A stretch of 64,000 nucleotides of DNA, taken from Acytostelium subglobosum LB1. Taxonomy: Eukaryota; Evosea; Eumycetozoa; Acytosteliales; Acytosteliaceae. The first letter of the stretch is position 1. Each line of letters begins with the position of its first letter. This document shows positions 43,275 through 53,048 of the stretch, in pieces. The stretch spans positions 764,256 through 828,255 of the forward strand of contig NW_012236519.1 in the NCBI RefSeq assembly GCF_000787575.1, given 5' to 3'. The notes beneath the pieces were generated by a model, which worked only from the letters and a program-made list of their open reading frames with translations, did not search any database and was not told the DNA's origin. A program made the translations under genes and the position numbers.

Positions 43275-43967
43275 ATGAGATCATTCACTATAATCACATT
43301 GTTGTTGGCCTTGATGCTTAGTGCATCATTTGTATATGCTCGTATCCGATCTTCAACGGTGATTGGTGAGATGACATTCTATGCAGCAGGAGACAACTGC
43401 CCACCAAGTGGTGAGATCGCTTATCCATTGCCAAGTCGTCCACAGGCTGGTGGTGTGGGCACTTACGCCAACCCCATCACATTTGCCGCGTCAAAGGACG
43501 CCTTCCCTGTCCACTCCATCGTCTACGTGCCCGCCTACTCCAAGTACTTCATTATGATGGATGACTGCGCCGAGTGTGACGACGACTGGAAGCACCACCA
43601 CGAGTACCACATCGACTGCTGGATTGGCTCCGACTCGATTCAACGAGGCACTACCGACTGCGAGGTGGCATTGACACTGAACGAGACCAAGATCATCGTC
43701 AACCCGCCCAACAACCTCGAGGTCGACCAATCGCCCTTCTTCAACAACGACGGAGACTGTCTCGTACCTGCACAGAACTGCACCAACGTCGGCAATGAAT
43801 GTGGCAACTCATGTGATCTCGACTACTCCATCACTTGTCAGAATGCAGCCAACCTATTCCTACTCTCACTCAATCGTTTCGAAGAGCTGAATCCCAACTT
43901 GAACTGCAACAACATCATACCATCAGGTACTGACATGTGTCAAGCAGGTTCATGTGGAGGTCCATAA
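43275..43967 (+). CDS. secreted DPBB-like plus LysM-like protein
   Basis: 230 aa, single exon. Signal peptide about 1-22 (LLLALMLSASFVYA). Residues ~28-140 look like a double-psi beta-barrel/3D-type fold: MTFYAAGDNCPPSGEIAYP, GGVGTYANPITFAASKD, SIVYVPAYSKYFIMMDDCAE and a Cys/Asp/His-rich turn. Residues ~170-228 resemble a Cys-type LysM: CGNSCDLDYSITCQNAANLF, RFEELNPNLNC and PSGTDMCQAGSC, as in fungal LysM effectors, which bind chitin or N-acetylglucosamine polymers. Combining the two suggests a secreted polysaccharide-binding protein of matrix, spore coat or prey recognition. GC-ending codons stand out against flanks. Confidence 0.7.
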   Translation: MRSFTIITLLLALMLSASFVYARIRSSTVIGEMTFYAAGDNCPPSGEIAYPLPSRPQAGGVGTYANPITFAASKDAFPVHSIVYVPAYSKYFIMMDDCAECDDDWKHHHEYHIDCWIGSDSIQRGTTDCEVALTLNETKIIVNPPNNLEVDQSPFFNNDGDCLVPAQNCTNVGNECGNSCDLDYSITCQNAANLFLLSLNRFEELNPNLNCNNIIPSGTDMCQAGSCGGP

Positions 43968-45094
43968 TCAATCAATAACTTCATTTCTCGTGATTGATTG
44001 GTTGATCCATTCATAAAGTGCACTACATCTACATTCATTCATTCTTTGTTGTTCTGTTGTGTTGTGTCATGTTTGAGTGAATGACAAGTCCGTGGAAAGT
44101 TGTGTCTCGCGAGACAAACACAACTCAACGACATCCAACTCACTCATTCATTCATTCACTCATTCACTTCATTGTTCACATTCAACTCAAAGATGTTGTA
44201 TTATTTATTACTTATTATTAACATTGAATAACGTTATTCGTTGATTGTTGCCGACACAAACAAATAATACTTCTGAAACCCATAAATTATGTAGACACTC
44301 GGTTTCATCTAGGTTGTCAAAGACAAGAAATGAGAAAGTAAATCTTCTAATTCACACAAGCCAGTGCAGTCCATTATGTATAACCATATGTTTTGGTGGC
44401 ATCACCGTGCACAGGTTTCGCGTGTAACATCGAAAAAATATTATTTCCTCTTTAATCAGTGGCCTATAGACTTAGTGTTGTGTCACTTTCATGCAGCGGA
44501 GACATTCATTTACCCAAACCATTCAATTTAAATCATAAAGATAAACATAAACATACACATGTAACAATCAAACAGATAAATTCAAAACAAGTTATCTGTT
44601 CAACAAACTTCACACACACCCACTCCCACTCACTTAAACACCTTTACGAATTTTCGTAACACTTCAGTGATCAATCCATCAATCAATCCAATCAATCAAT
44701 CAAATATGAATGAATCACCATCAATCAATCAATCAATCCATCCAATGTAGTTGTTGGGCAATGACAACATCAATCATTCCTGGAGATAAACGATATTTGA
44801 TCATTATGTTATGATAATTTTAAGTACTCAATGTCAATGTTATGAGTGGTTGTTGTTATACATCTCCTGTCATGTCCTTTATGACAATGATCCACTCTTG
44901 ATTGGATATATATCTTTCCAGCTTTGATCCAAACAATTCAACGATTGGCCAAACCCTCCATTTGATTGACAATGTCCACTATGATAGGAATATCTATAAA
45001 TACAGACATTTCCACTTAATTCAAAGTCATCCAAACAATCAAACCAATAATATACTAATTTTAACTAACAAACTAAACAAACAATATCTTAAAA
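43968..45094. other. intergenic region
   Basis: About 1.1 kb without a gene I can support. Holds a GTCTCGCGAGAC palindrome (44104-44115), an ACCCATAA element (44278-44285) followed by about 150 bp of less repetitive sequence, and AATC-rich runs around 44660-44750. Confidence 0.45.
44104..44115. promoter_or_regulatory. GTCTCGCGAGAC palindrome
   Basis: 12-bp perfect palindrome with the TCTCGCGAGA core, flanked by AGTTGTGT / ACACAACT arms (44098-44105 and 44118-44125). Could be a dyad protein-binding site or a terminator-like hairpin after the LysM gene. Structure seen; role unknown. Confidence 0.3.
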
Positions 45095-45413
45095 ATGACT
45101 ATCATGAGTAAGTAGTAGTAGTAGTAGGATCATTATAATCATCCAAAATGATTACTAATATGATGTTGTTCATTTAGAATCTATCTCATCCATGGGCAAC
45201 GTTGCCTCTGCCTCCTCGATGACCAAGAGCACTGTGTCAGCCTCAAGCATTACTGGACTTGGACAGGGTGGCAATGAGAATGCTGGACTCCTCGGATGTG
45301 GACTGACCAGAACTGTTGGTGGTACAGTCATTGCCGTTGAGAACGTTGTCAATGGAGTCCTGTTCACTGTCCTTGGACTGGTTGATGGTCTCTTGGGAGG
45401 TGTATGCTTGTAA
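45095..45413 (+). CDS. small hssA/sigN-type peptide
   Basis: Exon 1 45095-45107 (ATG ACT ATC ATG A) and exon 2 45178-45413, intron 70 bp, giving 82 aa: MTIMKSISSMGNVASASSMT, a Ser-rich start, then Gly/Val/Leu-rich hydrophobic repeats (GLLGCGLTRTVGGT, GVLFTVLGLVDGLLGGVCL). The early intron and the MTI(x)SISS opening fit the large dictyostelid hssA/2C/7E family of short Ser-Gly-rich proteins expressed in prestalk or developing cells. Without the upstream exon the frame could start at the internal ATG 45192. Confidence 0.6.
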
Positions 45414-45694
45414 TGTTCTAGGACATTTACAACTACAACAACTACAATGTACATTGCAATCTTGTTAACATAATAATAAACTTGAAGTTTCTAACTCATA
45501 AAGTGTCGAATGACATCATGTTGGTGTGAATTCGGGAAATGGATGACCTTTTGAATCTTGTGTGTGGTGGGTTCGCAATCTTGAATGAATCACTATTCAG
45601 TCATTATCTTCATTTACATTATTATTACTACATATATACAAATATATATATATATATATATATCTAAACAAATACATACACACATACATACAAG

Positions 45695-48053
45695 ATGTCT
45701 ATGTTTAGAGATATTATCGATGGTGACTGTGGCGAACCGAATGCCTTGGGCAACTTTGTCCAACAGTTCACAACAGACAAGACAGGTCTATATCATGTAT
45801 GTTTGTTGTATTGTATTGTATTGTCTTGACATGATATGACATGTTATTAATCATTGAATTCTGTATATATAGGACAAATGGGAACATAGAGGCGAGCCAC
45901 AGTTTAGACAAGATGAGCTGTATGATGATCACAGACAGTTTGATGATATATTCGATCAGCAACACGAAGATGACTTTGACTCAATGTTGGATAGGAACTT
46001 GATGGATCGTCATGGTCCCAATCAGATGTTTATGAAGGAGAATGGTACGTTGTCTATGCATTGATAATGATTGATACATTGAATGATTGATTGACTTACA
46101 CATTGAACGTTCAACACAGAGTTCCGTTTGCCAGGCGAAGGTAACATGATATCAGGCGAGCTACAAAACTTCTTCAAAGACTTTATCCTATCATCACAGG
46201 CACATGTATGTATTGGTTGTCATCAGGTCATCACATCACATCACATCACTCACTCACTCATTCAATCAATCTCTAGCATCTTCTTCCACCAATACCATTC
46301 GGAGGTGAGATTAGACTATCACAGCACGACAAGGCAAAGATTAGAAATAGAAGCGAAGTATTGTTTAGGCAGTTGAACGAAGGTATGTGTGTAGAGTGTG
46401 GCAACGCTTGACTGACCTACTCAATCACTAACTCACTTCACTCATCACAATGTAGTACAAGATAAAGGTTATGAGAGCGATCAGTTGAATAGACTATTCG
46501 ATGCACTTGGCTTTGAAGCAGAGGACAAGTTTGAGGACTTTGATGCACATTGGGATGATCATGGACATGAACTTGATCATCATGATTTCCATCATCATCA
46601 TCCAACATCGACTACAACAACAACATCGAACAACCATAGGATTCACGAGGGTCTGCCTTGGGAGACAGACTACCTGCAACAAGACCAAGGCGTGCCTCAG
46701 GGATTGGTGGAGGAGCATCACGAGACATATGAGCAGGCTTGGGAGGACGCAGAGCACGACGACGACTTTGACAACGCCTGGTTCAGAGAGGAGGACCTGG
46801 AACCATTCGATCACGCATGGAACGAATCTGAGGATCTGGATGCAGCGTGGGACCAGACAACCAAGCAATCACTGAGCGAAATCACCGAGTCCATTGGCAG
46901 GATCAACGACCCCAAGCTCAAGAAGTCAAACTTTATGCGATTCATCAATCAGCTGAACAGTGGCGAGGCGCAGATCGTCGGAAACACCGTCGTACACAAC
47001 GAGAACTTTGTTCCGCAGGCATTGGAGGAGGACAATGAGCTGTGGGAGGAAGGGTACACCAACTTCCACGACACTGTCTCTGACGAGCGACTGCAAGAGT
47101 ATCAATTCATCATTGATCACCCACGCGAGGAGGACACGTTCGAGTCTGGCATGGACCTGTTCAATCAAGGTCTAATCAACGATGCCATCGTCACACTGGA
47201 GAGCGAGGTTATGCGCAACCCGGACAACGCCGAGGCCTGGATGTTCCTTGGCATTGCACACGCCGAGAACGACAAGGATCAACAAGCAATCACATGTTTG
47301 CTAAAGTCAATCGATCTTGATCCAACCAATTTGAAAGCAAGAGTATGTTATGTCCATCAAGCCAGCGACCATGTTGGATACTGACACAATCAATCATTCA
47401 CCACTCTCTAGCTTGCATTGGCAGTCAGCTATACAAATGACTACCAGAAGGATAGAGCATTAGAGACATTGGAGGAGTGGCTAAAGAGGAGCCAACAGTA
47501 TAGACACATCAACATTGAGATACCTCACGATGAGGATGGAGAGGGATCGTACATGGACACTTGGCGCAGACATCGTCATACGTCCGAGTTGTTCCTGGAA
47601 GCTGCAAGGATACGCCCCAATGACCCAGACCCCGAGGTGCAGACGGCATTGGGTCTGCTCTACAACATGTCCTACGAGTACGACAAGGCAGTCGATTGTT
47701 TCAAGGCGGCGCTGCAGAACAATCCATCTGACTACCAGCTGTGGAACAAGCTGGGCGCCACCCTGGCCAACAGCAACCGCAGCCAAGAGGCATTGGGCGC
47801 ATACTTTCAAGCACTCGAGCAGAAGCCCAGTTATGTGCGCGCTCGCTCCAATCTAGGCATCAGCTACCTGGCGCTAAACATGTATAACGAAGCTGCCCAA
47901 ACGTTCTTGGGTGCACTGTCCATCCACCCCGAGGCCGTCCACATCTGGGACAACCTCAAGATGGTGTTCCGTCTGATGGGTCGCGACGACCTTGTCGAGA
48001 AGGTCGAGCGCAGAGATGTCAATGAATTTGCCCAAGACTTCAAGTTTATGTAA
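45695..48053 (+). CDS. pex5: peroxisomal targeting signal 1 receptor PEX5
   Basis: Cycling receptor that imports PTS1 proteins into peroxisomes. Exons 45695-45796, 45873-46044, 46120-46205, 46277-46382, 46456-47342 and 47412-48053 give 664 aa. The N-terminus has the conserved cysteine (DGDCGEPNALGNFVQQF, Cys12) used for export-linked monoubiquitination. A disordered acidic, His-rich region follows (poly-H near 46565-46610) with W-containing docking motifs such as EQAWEDAEHDDDFDNAWF and NELWEEGY. The C-terminal ~260 residues are the TPR domain: GMDLFNQGLINDAIVTLESE, NAEAWMFLGIAHAENDKD, VQTALGLLYNMSYEYDKAVD, YQLWNKLGATLANSNRSQEA, YVRARSNLGISYLALNMYNE. All splices preserve frame. Good confidence. 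Confidence 0.94.
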
Positions 48054-48084
48054 ATAAAGATGGTTTAGTTTGGCTTGGCTTGAA

Positions 48085-49958
48085 TTATTCGATCCACTCA
48101 CTGAGGTCATATGAACCGCTTACAGAGCTCTCGTTATCCGATGATACATCATCGTTCTGGTGATGTTTTTTATCGTAGGGAGGATAGAGCTCGTTCAACC
48201 CTGTGTCCGATGCTGAGAGGAAGTCGACAAGATTGAGGAACATCAACTTGCTGGTATCAGACATGCCATATATATAACTGACCCATGCAGCAAACCATCC
48301 CTTTTGGGAGTCCAGAATTAGCACTTCGAAGCGATAGACTCCAAGTCTCATACTGATGCTCGTGACTTGTTGATTCACTTCCAGGAGTGACTTGAGATAT
48401 TGTTTGAGTTGTATGGCATTAGTCTTGAACTTCAACTTGATTGAGTGAATGCCATCAGGGATCAAGACCTCGCTGATATCATCAATGACACGGATCTTCA
48501 ATCCCTTAATCGATTGGCATCGGTTAAGAAAATTGGAATGATTGACAAAAGACAGAATGTTAATGTATCTCAGGCTACTTGGAGGTGTATCCTTTGACTT
48601 TGGATCATAGTCTCGATTAATGCAAAGAGTTTCAAGTGATTGTGGCCATGACACTGATTGATTGAAGCATTTTCCGAACTTGAGGCTCAACAGAGTAGTT
48701 GGCAACACTCCCCACTCGATTGGGATGTTGAATTCATATCCGAGCTTCAACTTTGTAAGAGAGGAAGGGAGGAGGCCAATCCCCAGCCTCTGATTGAAGT
48801 TGTATCCCAATTTGAGTTGGATGAGAGAGCGTGGCAGCGTGCCTGGCTCAAGCTCAATGTTGTACCAGGTGGGGAACCTCAATCGTTGGACCGAGTGTGG
48901 CAGGACACCGGGTGTGATTGGGATCTTGAGAATGATCTTTCCAAGGTCAAGCACAGTGAGCGACGATGGCAGACAACCAACTTGAAGTGGTTCGGAATAA
49001 TGGTGGCTAAAGCATAGCATCTTGAGTGTGTCTGGTAGGGCGCCAGGTCTGATTGCCTCGAAACCCTCAATGGTCACACTGATGACAGGCAGGTGGGGAA
49101 CAAAGGACTCATTGCCAGCCAAGCCAAATATATCCTCAATCTCTAGAATATGATCGTTCACTTCAAGTGTCAGCTCCATACCATTAATGCTGCCGGCGTG
49201 TTGTAACTGTTGCCTCTGGAACCATTTATAATGCTCAGACGGTGTCCTATAACGTAGAACTTGGATCGATTGAGGAATGATTGTAGGAAGAATCCAACCC
49301 CTTTTGCAGGCAATGTATTGAAGGCCGTCAGGCAGTGCTCCTTCTTCGACCCTAGTACGATGATTTCTACAGTGTACATTGTAAGAGGCAGGGTCATCGT
49401 AGGTTGGATTGCCTTGGTAACCAAGGTCCATGCGTAGGAGTGATGTGGGCAGCACATCACGCTTGATAGGTTGAGCAAATGAGGTGCCAAAGGTGAGATC
49501 CACCAAGCCGGGAGGGAGGCAGCCACGTCCAATGGTTGATTGAACGAATGACCAAATCTAAGCTTGGTCAATGAGTGAGGCAATGTATTGGGTGTGATGG
49601 GTTGAGAGAAGTCACCATGGATACATAGCTCAACAAGTGATTGAGGGTATGCGTCACTGGTCATCCGATCAATGTACCTGCTATGTGTCTCCAATCGAGT
49701 GAGTGAAGAAGGTAGGTCGCCAGGTAGGATTACCGCAGAGTGTCTGACTCCTCCTACAACGCAATAGACCCAATTATATTGTGTAGTTGTTGTTGTTGCT
49801 ATCTTTGTGTGTGACTTGTCGACAAAGGATACCCATCGCATGCATTTGAAGATTATGTTGTAAAGAGTCTTGCAAGTCAGTGAGAGTGACAGTACATCGA
49901 TATCATGATCCAATCCATTGACAATGTACTTGGTAAGTATTTGTGGTAGTTTATCCAT
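48085..49958 (-). pseudogene. FNIP-repeat F-box-like gene A (one frameshift)
   Basis: Dictyostelid FNIP-repeat protein, about 620 aa if read through. The N-terminus resembles an F-box (MDKLPQILTKYIVNGLDHDI, DVLSLSLTCKTLYNIIF), followed by ~22-residue FNIP units: FGHSFNQPLD, LPPGLVDLTFG, GVLPHSVQRLRF, LGYEFNIPIEWGVLPTTL, FGKCFNQSV. C-terminal domain with MRLGVYRFEVLI and an acidic tail. Near 49521-49530 the frame changes: compared with repeat consensus one base is missing around CCATTGGACGTGG, so the start half and the main half lie in different frames. It is a young pseudogene, an assembly error or a shifted gene. An earlier in-frame ATG lies at 50003. Paralogous to the next gene, same strand. 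Confidence 0.75.
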
Positions 49959-50050
49959 ATTTGAACGAGTTCTGATGATCATCTGATTGATCAAATTTGT
50001 CATTTCAAAGTCGGATGGTCCTTGGAACACTAAGTCGACTTCTTTATTAT

Positions 50051-51975
50051 TTAATAATCATTCTGATCAGAATCATCATCGTCAACATCATCACTTGGTG
50101 GCTCATCGTCACTAAAGTCGTATGAATCGCTTCCACAGGTCTCGTCATCCCACGATGAATTCTCATCCCTGTGATCCTGATCATAGTAGGGAGGATAGAG
50201 CTCGTCCAACTCGATAAACTCTGAGAGCAACTCGTCGAGTCGGATGTTCACCAGCTTGCTGGTGTTGCGCACGCCATGAATACGACTGACCCACGCAGCC
50301 AACCTGCCCGATTGGACGTCCAGTATGCGCACATCGAAGCGATAGACTCTCTGCCTCATGCTGATGCTTGTTAAATGAGGGTTCGCTTCAAGCAGTGTCA
50401 TGAGATTGTTCTTCAAATTCTCTTCGCTGGTCTTGATTCTCAACTTGACCGAGTGAATGTTGGCCGGGACGCGGACCACATCCATGCTGGACCTCTTTCG
50501 TTTGTAATGTGTCTCATTGACACGGATCTTCAATGCTTCGATCGATTGGCACTTTGAGAGATACCTGGAATGTTTGGTGCGTGCCAAAATGTTCATGTAT
50601 CTCAGTCCACTTGGAAGTATGTCTTTCGACTTGGGATCATAATCGCGACCAATGCGTAGGAGTTTCAAGTGATTGTGGCCATGCCACTGATTGATTGAAA
50701 CATGCTCCAAACTTGAGGCTCAAAAGTGTCGATGGTAATACGCCTGACTCGATGGGCATGTTGAATGAATATCCCAGCTTCAACTTGATGAGTGTAGCAG
50801 GGAATAGACCAATGGACAGTGGACTGTTGAAGTTCTGCCCCACCACAAGATGTGTGAGTGAGCGTGGCATTGTGCCAGGGGCAAGCTCCTTGCTGAAATA
50901 GTCTGGAATCTTCAATCGTTGGATGGAGTCCGGCAGGAGACCTGGTGTGATGGGTGATTCGGAAACTACTCCCATGTCCAGCACAGTGAGAGAAGAGGGG
51001 AGAGTACCAACCTCAAAGTCAGACTCGTAGTATATGCCAAAGGAGAACATCTTGAGTGTGTTGGGTAGTGTACTGGGTGCGATCGGACCTGAATCCTCCC
51101 AGATCAGACTGGTCAGGGGCAGGTGCGCCACACCAGACTCGCGTCCATTTATATCCTTGCGTTGATCAACTACCAATTCACAACCGGCAATGCCTGTGAC
51201 CATCTGTTGTCTGTCGAACCATTTGTATTGGTTCCGTGGTGCTCCATGACGAAGTAGTTTGATCGATGAAGGAATGAGTGCTGGTAAGATCCAATATTCT
51301 TGGCAGGCCAGATATTGAAGACCCTGTGGGAGTGCACCTTCCTCGATAACCCTGGACTTTTTGGGTATCGAGAAATTCTCACGCAGAAGGTATAGATTGT
51401 TGTAGGAAGATAGTTGGTGCCCCAGGTCAAGGCTTCGGAGTGAGCTGGGAAGCACATTACATTTGATGGTCTGGGAATATGAGATGCCAAGGGTGAGCTC
51501 CACCAAGTTGGGAGGCAGTGAGCCTTCCTCCAGCGGTTGATCGAATGAATTGCCAAATCTCAGCTTGGTCAATCAATGAGTGAGGCAGTGAGTTGAGTGT
51601 GATTGATTGTTTGAGTCCTTTGGTAATACATAGGTCCAAAAGTGAAGAAGGGAATATATCACTGGTCATTGGTTCAGGGAACTGACAACGCAACCCCAAT
51701 CGCGTGAGTGATGATGGTAGACCTCCAGGTTGGAATATCTTTAAGTTATTATACTGGTAATGTGCCAAAGTCCATTGATTTGTTGTTGGTGTTGTTGTTG
51801 GTGTTGTTGGAGGGTAGTCGATGTTGGAGTCAAGATTGATGATTACCCAATGAGTATATTTGTAAAGGTTGTTGTAATGTGACTTGCAAGTCAATGCTAA
51901 TGATAGTATATCAATATCATCTTCAAAACATTCAACAATCAACTTTAGTATTATTAATGATAACTTATCCATCAT
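50051..51975 (-). pseudogene. FNIP-repeat F-box-like gene B (two frameshifts)
   Basis: Tandem paralogue of gene A, about half identical. F-box-like start MMDKLSLIILKLIVECFEDD, FNIP units (FGNSFDQPLEEGSLPPNLVE, LGYSFNMPIESGVLPSTL, FGACFNQSVAWPQSLE) and the shared C-terminal domain (SISMRQRVYRFDVRIL, DELYPPY, acidic tail). Two frame breaks are visible by comparison with A: a 4-bp ATTG duplication near 51570-51576 (CAATCAATGAG where A has CAATGAG) and one extra base near 50658 (GTAGGAGTTTC where A has AAAGAGTTTC). Each is small and next to short repeats. Either a decaying gene or consensus errors. Confidence 0.75.
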
Positions 51976-52103
51976 GTCTTGGAAGTGAATAAATGAATGT
52001 ATGAATGTGAGTGAGATTGGTGATGAGCAACTTTTGTTTACCATTCATTCAATCACTTCCCTCAACTTGTAAATAATATAATACTAATAATAATAATAAT
52101 AAG

Positions 52104-52648
52104 ATGTCGACGTCTTCTAACTTTATAGCATTGAGACCTCCACGCACATGCGAGTATGTGGACCTGAAGGACTACTTAGTATACTCACGTAAAGAGAATG
52201 GTATGGTCGCGATCCCATCACTCATTCAATCGATGAGTCCACGACATCTACTGACACTATGGCATCATTATCATTATCATCGACTTCATCATCACTATTA
52301 GATAACTTTAACTATGAAATGAACAAGATAAAGAACATTGAAGAGTGTGGAAGTGTTTGGGATCGACTAAGTCTGTCATCGACATTGCGTTTACAGATGA
52401 TAGACAACTGTATCAAACAGACAGAGAGTGATCTGAGTACTATTACAACTGAGGATTCAAAATCAACATCACCATCATCATCGACCTCATCATCAACATC
52501 GACTTCATCATCAACATCTTTCAACAACAATACCAAAGAACAAGTTAGACAACTGCGATATAAACTCAACCTGTTAAACATGGAGAAGGACATTGAGCAA
52601 GTACTGCAAGGACATGCCAAGAAGACCTTCCACAAGATATGTAAATAA
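52104..52648 (+). CDS. MIX23/CCDC58-like mitochondrial intermembrane-space protein
   Basis: Exons 52104-52188 and 52302-52648, intron 113 bp (donor GTAAAG, acceptor CACTATTAG), give 143 aa, close to human CCDC58 (144). The N-terminus is RPPRTCEYVDLKDYLVYS, then NFNYEMNKIKNIEECGSVWD, RLQMIDNCIKQTESDL, a Ser/Thr tract, and VRQLRYKLNLLNMEKDIEQV ending FHKICK. The Cys spacing and the R-x3-I-x2-CI-x2-T and LR-x4-L elements fit MIX23, an intermembrane-space protein with twin Cys motifs tied to protein import. Two overlapping frames in the 5' half had suggested a frameshift; splicing out the Ser-coding stretch resolves it. Confidence 0.7.
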
Positions 52649-53048
52649 TATATAAAGTATATATACTTAACTTATTACTTGTACACGTATTTGATACATG
52701 TCATAGAAGAACTTCACATTGGACAAATGACCCAAATTTGAATTTGAATTTGAACTTGGCGCCGTTTTGTTTGTAACGGTTTAACACAGATGGTGAGCGC
52801 TCAAAGTGTTATCACGCTCATATCTTTGTTTAGTTCTCAATCAATCACTTGCAAGGTAGCCAATTGACATTATAAAATATATATTTATACATACTCTTAC
52901 TCTTTACATGAAGGTTAGTGAGACAACACTCTTTCATTATTTAAACCATCAATCACAATAGTTATTTAGTTAGTTAGATTTGGTTGAGCTGTATGTTCCA
53001 GGAGCAGTAACAGGCAACAGATAGACACATAGAGCAACACATAGAAAT
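52649..53048. other. intergenic / kinesin-6 promoter region
   Basis: About 400 bp. Contains ATTTGAATTTGAATTTGAAC from 52739, TTGGCGCC at 52756-52763 and TAACGG at 52774-52779, then AT-rich leader. No gene. Confidence 0.45.
52756..52779 (+). promoter_or_regulatory. E2F-like and Myb-like composite site
   Basis: TTGGCGCC (E2F-like core) and TAACGG (Myb core) lie 10 bp apart, about 270-290 bp upstream of the kinesin-6 start. Such pairing fits S/M-phase control of a cytokinesis motor. Motifs seen; binding inferred. Confidence 0.3.

Noticed and set aside
52189-52301. Frameshift in the MIX23-like gene
   Set aside because: A GT-AG intron of 113 bp restores the frame and gives a protein of the expected length and alignment.
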